Below, piece after piece: positions 7,412 through 16,883 of a stretch of 64,000 nt of DNA (within the stretch, counting starts at the first letter, position 1; the number at the start of each line of letters is the position of its first letter). This stretch comes from G965215055 sp965215055 (lineage in GTDB: Bacteria; Pseudomonadota; Gammaproteobacteria; UBA4575): assembly GCA_965215055.1 (NCBI GenBank), contig OZ244046.1:1488001-1552000 (forward strand), in the 5' to 3' direction. A program made the translations under genes and the position numbers. Below the pieces are notes generated by a model. The model saw only the letters and a program-made list of their open reading frames with translations, searched no databases and had not been told where the DNA came from.

Positions 7412-8797
7412 ATGCAAATACCTGTATGCATTTTCAGAACTACCCTTGCAGGCGAGGAGAGTCGGCGACAAAGGTATTTCTTTTTGTTACCCCTTGTTTT
7501 TCTGCTGTTTTTTCCCTGTCTTTCGACCCTCTCTGCTGCTGAGGTTGCGAAGATAGAAGATGTCCGCATCGCCGACCATCAAGACCATACCCGGGTGGTG
7601 TTTGATCTATCTTCAACTGTAACGCACCGTATTTTCGTGCAGAAGAATCCTGATCGAGTCGTACTTGATATTCCCGCATGTAACGCGAACGGCAAGCTGG
7701 CCTCCAACCAGGTTGCAGGTGCCCTGTTGAAAAGGATGCGTCATGCTCAAAAGCCTGGAGGAAAATTACGCATAGTATTTGATCTGAATACGGCGGCAAC
7801 ACCAAAAAGCTTTCTACTTGAGCCTTCCGGTCACAAGGGTTATCGGCTCGTAGTCGACTTGACGGCAGCCACGGGGAAAAATCGAATTGCCCCTGTCCAG
7901 GTGGCGCATGAAAAACCAATACGTTTTCGTGACGTAGTCGTTGCCATTGACGCCGGTCATGGTGGCAGGGACCCAGGTGCAATCGGTCGTGGCGGCAGTT
8001 ACGAAAAGGATATTGTGCTCTCAGTTGCCAAGCGCCTGAAAAAACTTGTCGACCGAGAAAAAGGGATGCGAGCGATACTGATTCGAGACCGGGACACGTT
8101 CATACCGTTAAAGCAAAGGATTAAAAAGGCTCGCAAAGGAAGTGCGGACATGTTTGTTTCAATTCATGCCGATGCCGCAGTGGACCGCAGAGTGCGTGGC
8201 TCTTCGGTGTACGTGTTGTCGCAGCGTGGTGCCACCAGTGAAGCGGCGAGGATTTTGGCGCAACGTGAAAACGAAGTGGATAAAATTGGAGGTGTCAGCC
8301 TTGAAGACAGGGACGATACGTTGAAATACGTGTTGGTTGATTTGTCACAAAACAAGACCATTGAACATAGTATGAATTTGGCTGAAGCCATACTACGGGA
8401 GCTCAGCCTGATTGGAAACGTTTCACGCAACCGTGTTGAGCAAGCCGGCTTTGTAGTGCTCAAGTCTCCTGATATCCCGTCGGTGCTGGTTGAAACGGCC
8501 TTCATTTCAAATCCCCAGGAGGAAAAAAGGCTGAAAAGCCGCGCCCATCAACAAAAACTGGCGATGGCCATATTGAAAGGGTTACGTCGTTATTGCAGTG
8601 ATTATTGCCCGGGTGACACGCTGCTTGCCAGTACAAGGGAGAGTGGTAAACACGTTATACGCTGGGGCGAAACGCTGTCCGGAATTGCTCACCGCTATCA
8701 AGTCAGCATCGTGGACATACGTAAGGTGAATAGGCTGAGATCAGACGTGATTCGAGCAGGGCAGGTATTGTTGATTCCAGCATCGACGGGCACCTAG
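7412..8797 (+). CDS. amiB: N-acetylmuramoyl-L-alanine amidase AmiB-type
   Basis: This is a 461-residue periplasmic amidase that cleaves the peptide stem from peptidoglycan during cell separation. Residues 20-43 form a signal peptide (RRQRYFFLLPLVFLLFFPCL). An AMIN domain (about 45-150) for septal targeting follows, then the zinc-dependent Amidase_3 domain (about 175-395) with AGHGGRDPGA, SIHADAA and the late VETAFISNP glutamate, and a C-terminal LysM domain (about 413-457, HVIRWGETLSGIAHRYQVS). The AMIN-amidase-LysM order matches gammaproteobacterial AmiB. The n-region before the arginines is rather long, so a later start is possible. A 127-base non-coding gap separates it from copy 3. Part of this gene recurs at 2865-2903. 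Confidence 0.93.
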   Translation: MQIPVCIFRTTLAGEESRRQRYFFLLPLVFLLFFPCLSTLSAAEVAKIEDVRIADHQDHTRVVFDLSSTVTHRIFVQKNPDRVVLDIPACNANGKLASNQVAGALLKRMRHAQKPGGKLRIVFDLNTAATPKSFLLEPSGHKGYRLVVDLTAATGKNRIAPVQVAHEKPIRFRDVVVAIDAGHGGRDPGAIGRGGSYEKDIVLSVAKRLKKLVDREKGMRAILIRDRDTFIPLKQRIKKARKGSADMFVSIHADAAVDRRVRGSSVYVLSQRGATSEAARILAQRENEVDKIGGVSLEDRDDTLKYVLVDLSQNKTIEHSMNLAEAILRELSLIGNVSRNRVEQAGFVVLKSPDIPSVLVETAFISNPQEEKRLKSRAHQQKLAMAILKGLRRYCSDYCPGDTLLASTRESGKHVIRWGETLSGIAHRYQVSIVDIRKVNRLRSDVIRAGQVLLIPASTGT

Positions 8798-8827
8798 CTT
8801 GTACCCTGGTTGAGTACACGGTCACCA

Positions 8828-9856
8828 TTAACCGAAAAACTTCGAGTTGTGTTCTTTTTGCCACCAGGAAAAAATTAATCGGTCAGTTACGGCCTGTATG
8901 GTGGTAGCAATTCTCTCGCTGATAGTTTTTGGGAGCACGTAGGTAATCTCGTATATATCTGCATGGTTGCTTGCCTGTAACAGGTAGTCGTCACTGGTGA
9001 TCAGTTTATCAACCAGGTTGAACGCGAGTGCTCGACTGGCGGGCCAGTGTTCTCCAGTTGCAACTTTATCGATGTCCAGGTGGGGGCGGTTGTCTTTTAC
9101 GAATTCTTTGAAAAGCGCATAGGTATCTTCTATTTGTTCATTGAAGTGTTTGCGATCTTCCGGCGTGTTTTTACCGAACATGGTAATGGTGCGTTTGAGT
9201 TTGCCGCCCTTGATTTGCTCAAAATCAATACCGTGTTTGTCCAGCATGCGATTAAAATTGGGTAGTTGTGCCAACACTCCGATCGAGCCGACGATCGCAA
9301 AGGGTGCTGCTAGAATTTTGTCCGCTACACAAGCCATCATGTAACCACCACTTGCGGCGATCTTGTCTACTGCAACGGTAAGCGGGATACCCTTTTGCTT
9401 GATGCGCAGTAGCTGCGATGCGGCAAAACCGTGTTCATGCACCAGCCCACCTGCGTTTTCCAGGCAGAGCACGACTTCATCTTTGCTGGAGGCTATCGAC
9501 AGTATTGCCGTTATTTCCTTGCGTAGATGACGCACCGCGGAGGCCTTGATGTTACCTAAAAAATTTAGGACGAAAATGCGTTTTCTGTCTGCAAGGGCTA
9601 TATTTTTCTGTTCTTTTTTTAACTCTTTTTTATGCTCCCTCCTCGCCTTTTTCAATTCCTTTTTTGGTAACAGGGAAAAGCGTAAGGTATCCGACATGGA
9701 CCTGTACTTTTCATTAAGGTGATTGATTTCAAAATGATCACCGGAACGTGCCTTTTTCGACAGTGCAAACAACAGGCTTGCAATTATCCAGATAGCCAAC
9801 AATACTGTTACTACTTTGGCTAAAAACAATCCGTATTGAGAAATGAACTCGATCAT
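8828..9856 (-). CDS. sohB: Inner-membrane serine protease SohB
   Basis: This is a peptidase family S49 (SppA-like) protein of 342 residues from the ATG at 9856. That start is preferred because it gives the usual SohB N-terminus (MIEFISQYGLFLAKVV) and avoids overlap with the upstream gene; an in-frame ATG at 9943 exists. One membrane helix lies at about residues 8-30. A charged linker rich in Lys/Glu follows (about 65-90). The serine protease core has the catalytic-serine context DKIAASGGYMMACVADKI and the downstream VGSIGVL segment. It lies on the opposite strand between amiB and mutL. Confidence 0.9.
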   Translation of the reverse strand: MIEFISQYGLFLAKVVTVLLAIWIIASLLFALSKKARSGDHFEINHLNEKYRSMSDTLRFSLLPKKELKKARREHKKELKKEQKNIALADRKRIFVLNFLGNIKASAVRHLRKEITAILSIASSKDEVVLCLENAGGLVHEHGFAASQLLRIKQKGIPLTVAVDKIAASGGYMMACVADKILAAPFAIVGSIGVLAQLPNFNRMLDKHGIDFEQIKGGKLKRTITMFGKNTPEDRKHFNEQIEDTYALFKEFVKDNRPHLDIDKVATGEHWPASRALAFNLVDKLITSDDYLLQASNHADIYEITYVLPKTISERIATTIQAVTDRLIFSWWQKEHNSKFFG

Positions 9857-9875
9857 GGCTGGTATTTCCTGTTTT

Positions 9876-10718
9876 CTAATTGCTGTAAATACATTCGTAA
9901 CTGCTAAAGAATTGTCCGCAATCATTTTCCGAGGCCTCGTCATAAAATAATGAATTCAGCCGCAGCCGGCATGGGGTCAACATTCTGCCGTCCAGCAAGG
10001 TTTTGAATGTCTTACCACCGAGCAATTGGTGCGAACTGCTCACGTACAATTTGTCCAATTGCCGGTCTTCAAGCATGGTGTGCAATATTCTCGGACCTGC
10101 AATCAAGTAGATATGCCGATAGTTTCGTTTTGCCAATGCCCGGATTAAGGGGGCCCCTTGCACGAAGTTCGATTCTCCTGCGAACAATAATTCATATCCC
10201 TGCTGCTGCCATATTTTACACAGGTGCGGATTCGCTTTCTGACCGGTTGCGATGTAGATCTTTTGCCCATGCTCATTCACTGAAGCGTGTATGGGGAAAC
10301 GCAGGCTTGAACTTGCGATGACGACGTCTGGATTTGCGGCAAGCCCCTGCATCTTGCGCCATGCACGTAAATCTTCAAAAGCCGGTTCCCCGGGCAACTG
10401 TAATATGTTGCCCAGCCTGCCCTCTGCCAGGGCGCGCAAGTAACCGCCATGCGTGACCAGACAGTCTGCCTGTGCATAGAGTTCCAGAAAGAGACGGAAG
10501 TCTTCTCCACTTGTCAGGGATTTCGGCAGGCTTGGAATCGAAGTTTCATCCTGGTCTTGGCTGATTGCGATGCGGCCGTCCAGGCTGGTCAGAAAATTGG
10601 CAACTACGGTTGTTCCGGCTTGTTGTGATTGATACCAGCCATGGTGGTGTAGATACAGGTTTGCCAGTTCGCACTGCCCGGATGGTTGTGGAAACAAGCG
10701 CAGAATTTGTTTGTCCAT
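9876..10718 (-). CDS. RibD C-terminal-like (dihydrofolate reductase-fold) reductase
   Basis: The protein has about 280 residues from the ATG at 10718 (MDKQILRLFPQP); an in-frame ATG at 10754 would add 12. It matches the reductase half of RibD: VVANFLTSLDGRIAIS near residue 47, a central ATGQKANP segment, and LIAGPRILHTMLEDRQLDKLYV near the end. The family reduces pyrimidine-type substrates with NADPH; the exact substrate is not shown. No deaminase domain is present, so it is not a full RibD. It lies 19 bases upstream of sohB and probably shares its transcript. Confidence 0.75.
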   Translation of the reverse strand: MDKQILRLFPQPSGQCELANLYLHHHGWYQSQQAGTTVVANFLTSLDGRIAISQDQDETSIPSLPKSLTSGEDFRLFLELYAQADCLVTHGGYLRALAEGRLGNILQLPGEPAFEDLRAWRKMQGLAANPDVVIASSSLRFPIHASVNEHGQKIYIATGQKANPHLCKIWQQQGYELLFAGESNFVQGAPLIRALAKRNYRHIYLIAGPRILHTMLEDRQLDKLYVSSSHQLLGGKTFKTLLDGRMLTPCRLRLNSLFYDEASENDCGQFFSSYECIYSN

Positions 10719-10784
10719 AGTTGATGAGAAATGTATTTGTCCCGGTAGCCCCACGTAATCCTAGCATGATAGCGTTTTGAAACT

Positions 10785-11153
10785 ATGCGCAAACCAAATG
10801 TTGCCACGGCGATTCCAAAGCGACGTTATATGCTTGGTGCATATACGATTGTCGTGCTCGAAGAAATCGAGTCTGAAGATGACGTTGATTATGAATGTTT
10901 GCTGGCTGCCGTCAAGGATGGACACGATGACCCTGAGGTGTATATTACATGCGAAAAGTCGGTGACAGCGGAAGCAGGCAAGGGTACGCATATCGTCAGG
11001 GTATTCGCCGCACAACTGGAGCCTCAAAAGTCAGGTATGATTATTGATCAATCCGATGCGTGGGCGGACAGGGACGCGTTTACTGCTTACGCGCTGGCAG
11101 GTTTTCGGCAGATGTTGCAATTACAGGATGAAGAGGTTATTCCCTTATCGTGA
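10785..11153 (+). CDS. Conserved-looking hypothetical protein, 122 aa
   Basis: I do not recognise this family. The product is acidic, has no membrane helix, and ends QMLQLQDEEVIPLS. Two points support it as real. It fills the gap divergently from the RibD-like gene with no competing frame, and its stop overlaps the GTG at 11150 of the mutL frame (GTGA), a common operon arrangement. It could be a small protein translationally coupled to mutL. Confidence 0.6.
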   Translation: MRKPNVATAIPKRRYMLGAYTIVVLEEIESEDDVDYECLLAAVKDGHDDPEVYITCEKSVTAEAGKGTHIVRVFAAQLEPQKSGMIIDQSDAWADRDAFTAYALAGFRQMLQLQDEEVIPLS

Positions 11154-12979
11154 ATGATGTGCCCACTATGAAAACTATTCAACTCTTGCCCCTGCAACTG
11201 GTCAACAAGATCGCTGCAGGCGAGGTTATTGAGCGGCCTGCCTCCGTGTTGAAGGAGTTGCTCGAGAATGCGCTGGATGCCGGGGCAACGGAAATTTCCG
11301 TTGAGCTTGCACGAGGGGGGAGTGAGATGATTCGAGTTACGGATAACGGGCACGGAATTCCCAAAGAGGAGATTAAGCTGGCACTGGAACGCCACGCGAC
11401 CAGCAAAGTCTCAACGCTTGAAGACATTGAACGAATCACGACTTTGGGGTTTCGCGGTGAAGCCTTGCCCAGCATCGCCTCGGTATCCAGGTTCAGCCTT
11501 ACTTCCAATCATCGTCAAGAGGATAATGCCGGCTGGTCGGTTGTCTTGGAAGGAGGGCAGTTTACGGATGACGTGTTGCCGGCGCGTCATGGCCGCGGCA
11601 CTACCGTGGAAGTGAAGAACCTGTTTTTTAACGTGCCGGCACGGAAAAAGTTTTTACGCACCGAACGTACCGAGCTACACCATTGTGAATCGGTTTTACA
11701 CAAAATCGCGTTAAGCCGTTTTGGACTGTCGCTAAGGGTCAAACACAACCAGAGAAGTTGCCTCGAGTTGGGCGTGGCCGACACCGAAAAGGCGCGCGTA
11801 GACCGGCTGGGGCAGGTGTGTGGACGCCAGTTCGCCGAACAGAGCATTTACCTGGAAAACGATTCACTGGATTTGCGGATTACCGGTTGGATCAGCCTGC
11901 CTACCTTTTCACGCAGTCAGGCCGACTTGCAATATTTTTACGTCAACGGGCGCGCGATACGCGATAAGGTAGTTTCACACGCGGTTAAACAGGCGTATCA
12001 AGACGTGCTCTATCACGGCCGTTTCCCTGCCTTTGTCCTGTTTTTGGAGATGGATGCAGCCCAGGTAGACGTGAACGCGCACCCCATGAAGCATGAAGTG
12101 CGTTTTCGCCAGGCATCGCTGGTACATGATTTCATTCGCCATACGATTACAAAAGCTATCGCCGAAACCATGCCCCAGGCGGAACAGCAGCTTCGTGACG
12201 TGGTAGATGATTACGTTCCACCCGGTCAGGCAAGTGGCACGTTGCGGGCAAGTGATTACGCTACCATTACGCAAAACAGGGCAGCACCTGTACAAGACCT
12301 GGGGCGAAGCTATCAAGCTGCCTTGTCAGATTTCGCCTTGCCTGCGGAAGCGCCGGAAAAAGTGCCGGAAGAAGCCGCACATGCGACGGAGCAGTTCCCT
12401 CCGCTTGGTTATGCCGTTGCGCAACTGCACGGCATTTATATCCTTGCGCAAAATGCGCATGGCTTGGTCGTCGTAGACATGCACGCGGCGCATGAACGTA
12501 TCGTGTATGAGCAACTTAAGGACCTGCATCAGCAAGGCCAGGTAGCGAGGCAACCCCTGTTGATGCCGCTCACCGTAGACGTGAGCCAGCAGGACGCAGC
12601 CTTGGTGGAGCAATACCAGGATTTGTTTTCCGAATTTGGATTTCACGTCGAGCGTTTCAGCGATACCAGCATAATCGTGCGCGAGATTCCTTCGTTGTTG
12701 CAACAGGCAGACGTGGAGGAGTTGGTAAAAGACGTGCTGGCTGACCTGAATACGTTTGGTTCATCGGCAAGGCTTGCAAAGGCCGGTAATGAATTGTTGT
12801 CTACCATGGCTTGTCATGGCTCGGTGCGTGCGCATCGCAAGTTGACGCTTGCGGAAATGAACGCCTTGTTGCGTGAAATGGAAGCTACGGAAAGAAGTGC
12901 GCAATGCAACCATGGACGCCCGACCTGGATACAATTGAGCGTTGAACAGTTGGACAAGCTGTTCAAGCGTGGGCAGTAG
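11150..12979 (+). CDS. mutL: DNA mismatch repair protein MutL
   Basis: MutL links MutS mismatch recognition to strand incision. The N-terminal GHKL ATPase is clear (KIAAGEVIERPASVLKELLE, DNGHGIP, GFRGEALPSI). The C-terminal half carries DMHAAHERIVYE, ACHGSVRAH and CNHGRP, which correspond to the DQHAxxExxxxE, ACRxAV and CPHGRP metal-binding motifs of endonuclease-type MutL. This copy may therefore nick DNA itself and not rely on MutH. The frame starts at GTG 11150, overlapping the preceding stop; the family N-terminus fits the ATG at 11168 (MKTIQLLPLQL) better. miaA follows after 38 bases. Confidence 0.95.
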   Translation: MNDVPTMKTIQLLPLQLVNKIAAGEVIERPASVLKELLENALDAGATEISVELARGGSEMIRVTDNGHGIPKEEIKLALERHATSKVSTLEDIERITTLGFRGEALPSIASVSRFSLTSNHRQEDNAGWSVVLEGGQFTDDVLPARHGRGTTVEVKNLFFNVPARKKFLRTERTELHHCESVLHKIALSRFGLSLRVKHNQRSCLELGVADTEKARVDRLGQVCGRQFAEQSIYLENDSLDLRITGWISLPTFSRSQADLQYFYVNGRAIRDKVVSHAVKQAYQDVLYHGRFPAFVLFLEMDAAQVDVNAHPMKHEVRFRQASLVHDFIRHTITKAIAETMPQAEQQLRDVVDDYVPPGQASGTLRASDYATITQNRAAPVQDLGRSYQAALSDFALPAEAPEKVPEEAAHATEQFPPLGYAVAQLHGIYILAQNAHGLVVVDMHAAHERIVYEQLKDLHQQGQVARQPLLMPLTVDVSQQDAALVEQYQDLFSEFGFHVERFSDTSIIVREIPSLLQQADVEELVKDVLADLNTFGSSARLAKAGNELLSTMACHGSVRAHRKLTLAEMNALLREMEATERSAQCNHGRPTWIQLSVEQLDKLFKRGQ

Positions 12980-13017
12980 CTTTTTTTGAGTGCAACCGGG
13001 TAGAGAGTTGCAAGATT

Positions 13018-14004
13018 TTGGCTGCTATCCCTGTAGTTTTTTTGATGGGACCTACGGCCAGCGGTAAGACCGAGCTTGCGCTGAAGATTTGTCGGCATTT
13101 CCCGTGTGAAATTATCAGCGTGGATTCGGTGATGATTTATCGGGGCATGGATATCGGTTCGGCAAAACCAGGCAAGGCGATATTGGAAAAATACCCTCAC
13201 CACCTGGTCGACATCATCGACCCCGGGAGTGCATATTCGGTAGCAAACTTCAGGGCCGATGCCCTGCGATTGATAAGAGAAATTCACGCGCGTAAAAATA
13301 TCCCTTTGCTGGTAGGGGGCACCATGCTTTATTTTAATTGTCTGCGACGTGGCTTGTCACGCATGCCTGGTGCCAACCCGGTAATAAGGAAGAAGCTGAC
13401 TGCCCGTGCGAATGAAAAGGGCTGGGAGTTTATGCATGCACGACTTGCTGAAGTTGACCCGGGTGCCGCTGCGCGCATTCACCTTAACGACCCGCAGCGC
13501 ATTCAGCGTGCCCTGGAGGTTTACGAATTGACCGGCGTTCCGATGAGCACGTGGCATGCGCGATCCGGGGGGCCTGGATCACTGTTTCATGCCCTGAAAT
13601 TTGCCCTTGTGCCTCATGATCGACAGCGGTTGCACCAGCGGATTGAACGACGTTTCGAAGCCATGCTGGATACTGGCTTTTTGGCCGAGGCCTGGTCTTT
13701 ATATCAACGTAAAGATATACATGCTGATTTACCTTCAATGCGTTCCGTTGGTTATCGCCAAGCCTGGAAATATTTTGACGGGGATTTCGATTTTGAGACC
13801 ATGTGCACGAAAGCAGTCGTTGCAACGCGACAACTCGCAAAACGGCAACTTACCTGGTTACGCAGGGAAACCGGTCTTGCCAGTCTCTCGCCCGGGCAAT
13901 ATACGCTACGTGATGTCTGTCATAAAATTGACTCACATATAGGTGGTCGGGCTGGTACACTACAGGAAGAGGGGATAACGATGAATGCCCGTCATTCTCG
14001 TTAG
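13018..14004 (+). CDS. miaA: tRNA dimethylallyltransferase MiaA
   Basis: The protein has 328 residues and transfers a dimethylallyl group to A37 of tRNAs reading U-initial codons. The P-loop GPTASGKTELAL is at residues 10-21, followed by the DSVMIYRGMDIGSAKP motif and HHLVDI. The C-terminal VATRQLAKRQLTWLRRE is typical of MiaA. The start is TTG at 13018; the first ATG (13045) would cut into the P-loop strand. It lies between mutL and hfq, as in most gammaproteobacteria. Confidence 0.95.
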   Translation: MAAIPVVFLMGPTASGKTELALKICRHFPCEIISVDSVMIYRGMDIGSAKPGKAILEKYPHHLVDIIDPGSAYSVANFRADALRLIREIHARKNIPLLVGGTMLYFNCLRRGLSRMPGANPVIRKKLTARANEKGWEFMHARLAEVDPGAAARIHLNDPQRIQRALEVYELTGVPMSTWHARSGGPGSLFHALKFALVPHDRQRLHQRIERRFEAMLDTGFLAEAWSLYQRKDIHADLPSMRSVGYRQAWKYFDGDFDFETMCTKAVVATRQLAKRQLTWLRRETGLASLSPGQYTLRDVCHKIDSHIGGRAGTLQEEGITMNARHSR

Positions 14005-14043
14005 TTGATGAAATAACAATAACAAAAACCAGAGGTATTAGTG

Positions 14044-14280
14044 ATGTCAAAAGGCCAAACTCTACAAGAGCCCTTTCTCAATGCATTGCGAAGAGAAAAA
14101 ATTCCAGTTGCAATATACTTGGTAAATGGGATTAAGCTGCAGGGCCAGGTTGATTCTTTTGATCAGTTTGCGGTGTTGCTGAAAAACAGTGTTAATCAAA
14201 TGATATACAAACATGCAATTTCAACCATCGTACCGTCACGGGTGGTAAAGATTCCCTATGATGATAAGCAGCCCGAATGA
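14044..14280 (+). CDS. hfq: RNA chaperone Hfq
   Basis: Hfq is a hexameric Sm-like RNA chaperone that pairs small RNAs with mRNAs. The 78 residues cover the whole Sm fold (QEPFLNALRREKIPVAIYLV, FDQFAVLLKN, IYKHAISTIVPSR). The C-terminal tail is short, ending KIPYDDKQPE. The start chosen is the ATG at 14044, seven bases after AGAGG; a GTG directly before it (14041) is an alternative. It stands between miaA and hflX. Confidence 0.97.
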   Translation: MSKGQTLQEPFLNALRREKIPVAIYLVNGIKLQGQVDSFDQFAVLLKNSVNQMIYKHAISTIVPSRVVKIPYDDKQPE

Positions 14281-14370
14281 GAGTCCGGCGGGCGGCAAAA
14301 GTCTTTTTGATGATGCAGGTAGCCGGGATTAAGCGCGCGTCAGTTTTGCAAACCGGGTGGGAGCGATTGT

Positions 14371-15663
14371 TTGTTTGAGCGTCCACGTACGGGTGAGCGT
14401 GCCATACTTGTTCACGTTCAGTTTCGTAACGCCACCAGCAACCAGGATTTGCGTGAATTCAGGGAATTGGTCAGCTCGGCCGGTGCTGAGATTGTGGCAG
14501 TGGTTTCCGTCTACCGTAACCTGCCGGATGCAAAATTTCTCATCGGCAGTGGCAAGGTCAAGGAGCTCGGCACGCTGGTTCGTTGCGAGGATGCCGATGC
14601 CGTTATTTTTAACCACTCCCTTTCCCCGAGCCAGGAACGTAACCTGGAAAAAGTTTTTTGCAAGCGCGTATTGGATCGAACAGGGTTGATTCTTGATATC
14701 TTTGCACAACGTGCGCGTTCATATGAAGGCAAGTTGCAAGTCGAGCTTGCACAATTAAAATACCTGTCAACTCGCCTGGTGCGAGGCTGGAATCACCTGG
14801 AGCGACAGAAAGGCGGTATAGGCTTGCGCGGCCCCGGTGAAAAACAGCTTGAATCTGACCGACGTTTGCTCGGGCAGCGTATCAGGCAGATTTCAAAACG
14901 CTTGGAAAAATTGCGGCGTCAACGCGGCCAAAGCCGTGCCGCACGACGCAAAACCACCGTCCCCACCGTTGCCATCGTAGGCTATACCAATGCTGGTAAA
15001 TCTACTTTGTTCAATGCACTTGTTAACGCCAACGCCTATTCTGCAGATAAGTTGTTTGCGACGCTGGATACAACTTTACGACGCCTGGAAATCTCCAGGG
15101 GGCAGCATGTAGTCGTGACGGATACGGTCGGATTTATTCGAGATTTGCCCCATGACTTGATCAAGGCGTTTCACGCGACTTTGCAGGAAGTACAAGAGGC
15201 AGATTTACTGCTGCACGTTGTTGATGCTGGGGATGATGGCCGTGAAGATAATATCGTGGAAGTTGAGTCGGTGCTGGCACAAATTGGAGCTTCGAACGTG
15301 CCTCGAATCATGGTGTATAATAAGATCGATCAGGCCAACATATTGCCCGGTGTAAAACTGGACCGAAGTGGCGACATTCAACAGGTTTGGCTGTCTGCAC
15401 TGTGCAGGCAAGGTACGGGCTTATTGATCCAGGCCTTGCAGCAGCATTTTGACCATGAATCCGAGCGTATCTGGTTGCGCATTCCGCCTTCGGCAGGGAG
15501 CTTGCGCAGCGAGTTATATTCCAGCGACGGAGTAAGGCAGGAATTTGTTGATGATCAAGGGTGCTGGCAGATTGAAGCGGAAGTCCCTCGTCAACAGCTT
15601 GCGAGGTTCGCCAGGTATAAAATTTCCGTGCAACCTGGGCAACAAGCCAGCTTTATAGGCTGA
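14371..15663 (+). CDS. hflX: Ribosome-associated GTPase HflX
   Basis: The protein has 430 residues. The N-terminal HflX domain (IGSGKVKEL, VIFNHSLSPSQERNLE) and the glycine-rich GGIGLRGPGEKQLE motif precede the GTPase domain. The GTPase motifs are GYTNAGKSTLFNAL (G1, about 207), DTVGF (G3) and NKID (G4). HflX splits or rescues stalled 70S ribosomes under stress. The start is TTG 14371 (MFERPRTGERAILVH), which places the family N-terminus correctly; no ATG lies nearby. Confidence 0.95.
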   Translation: MFERPRTGERAILVHVQFRNATSNQDLREFRELVSSAGAEIVAVVSVYRNLPDAKFLIGSGKVKELGTLVRCEDADAVIFNHSLSPSQERNLEKVFCKRVLDRTGLILDIFAQRARSYEGKLQVELAQLKYLSTRLVRGWNHLERQKGGIGLRGPGEKQLESDRRLLGQRIRQISKRLEKLRRQRGQSRAARRKTTVPTVAIVGYTNAGKSTLFNALVNANAYSADKLFATLDTTLRRLEISRGQHVVVTDTVGFIRDLPHDLIKAFHATLQEVQEADLLLHVVDAGDDGREDNIVEVESVLAQIGASNVPRIMVYNKIDQANILPGVKLDRSGDIQQVWLSALCRQGTGLLIQALQQHFDHESERIWLRIPPSAGSLRSELYSSDGVRQEFVDDQGCWQIEAEVPRQQLARFARYKISVQPGQQASFIG

Positions 15664-15740
15664 TTTTTTCTGGCAACTTGGTAGAATACCAACCCTGTTT
15701 CAGATAGTAATTAATCCAGTAACCACTTTTGGAGAACATC

Positions 15741-16883
15741 ATGCCTTGGAACAGACCAGGCGATAATAACGATCCATGGGGGCGGAAGACGGGCAATCAG
15801 GGACCGCCTGATCTTGATGAAGTGTTTCGTAACTTGACCAAGAAGTTTGGCGGGATATTTGGTTCGGGTTCTTCCCCGGGTTCGGGTGGCAAAGGTGGCA
15901 AGATGTTCTGGATTGGACTGCTGGCCGTAATCGTCTTGTGGGGAGTATATGATCGCTTCGGGTTCTACATTGTCAAGCAGGCTGAAAGGGGAGTGGAACT
16001 CCGTTTTGGAGAATACAAGAGAACCACTACCGCAGGCTTGAATTGGCACATACCTTTCCCGATCGAGAGTGTCGAAATCGTCAACGTCGATGAAGTGCGC
16101 GAGGTATCCAATAAAACTTCGATGCTGACACAGGACGAGAACATCGTTGAAGTATCCCTGGAGGCACAGTACAAGATTAAAAATGCCGAAGATTATAAAT
16201 TCAACCTGCGCAATCCGGATGTCACGGTAAAGAACGCGATGGAAAGTGCCGTGCGAGAAATCGTCGGTAAAAGCTCCATCGACTTTGTATTGTTTGAAGG
16301 ACGTGCACAGATTTCAAGTGTCACCAGGGAGCTTTTGCAAGGTATCATGGACGAGTACGACTCCGGCATATATATTCAAAAAGTCAACTTGGAAAAATCG
16401 CTGCCGCCTGACCAGGTGAAGGCCGCATTCTCTGATGCCATTAAGTCACGCGAGGACTACGATCGCTATATAAAAGAGGCTGAAGCGTATGCAAATAGCA
16501 TACTCCCCCAAGCACGTGGTGAAGCTGCACGTTTATTGCAGGAAGCCGATGCTTATCGAGACCGCGTGATTGCAAACTCGGAAGGTGAAGCCAAACGATT
16601 CATAAAGTTGTTGGGCGAATACGAAAAAGCACCGGACGTAACACGGGAAAGACTGTATCTTGAGGCGGTAGAGTCGGTATATGCAAACAGCAATAAAGTG
16701 CTTATGGACGTTGAAGGGGGAAATAACCTGCTTTATTTACCACTGGATCAGCTCATCAGGCAACGTACTTTGATGAACAACTCGGACGTTGCACAGGATA
16801 CCTTTGGGAATGACGAATATGACGCGAGTGGTCAACAAGGCAGTTCGAGTCGCTTTCAACGTGGTAGAGAGGGCCGTCGATGA
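15741..16883 (+). CDS. hflK: FtsH modulator HflK
   Basis: The protein has 380 residues from the ATG at 15741, preceded by GGAG. The N-terminus is Gly/Pro-rich and cytoplasmic (MPWNRPGDNNDPWGRK), followed by one membrane helix (MFWIGLLAVIVLWGVYDRF). The SPFH/band-7 domain (about 75-250) and a coiled-coil-prone tail follow. With HflC it forms the large periplasm-facing cage around FtsH. Its stop overlaps the hflC start (ATGA). Confidence 0.95.
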   Translation: MPWNRPGDNNDPWGRKTGNQGPPDLDEVFRNLTKKFGGIFGSGSSPGSGGKGGKMFWIGLLAVIVLWGVYDRFGFYIVKQAERGVELRFGEYKRTTTAGLNWHIPFPIESVEIVNVDEVREVSNKTSMLTQDENIVEVSLEAQYKIKNAEDYKFNLRNPDVTVKNAMESAVREIVGKSSIDFVLFEGRAQISSVTRELLQGIMDEYDSGIYIQKVNLEKSLPPDQVKAAFSDAIKSREDYDRYIKEAEAYANSILPQARGEAARLLQEADAYRDRVIANSEGEAKRFIKLLGEYEKAPDVTRERLYLEAVESVYANSNKVLMDVEGGNNLLYLPLDQLIRQRTLMNNSDVAQDTFGNDEYDASGQQGSSSRFQRGREGRR

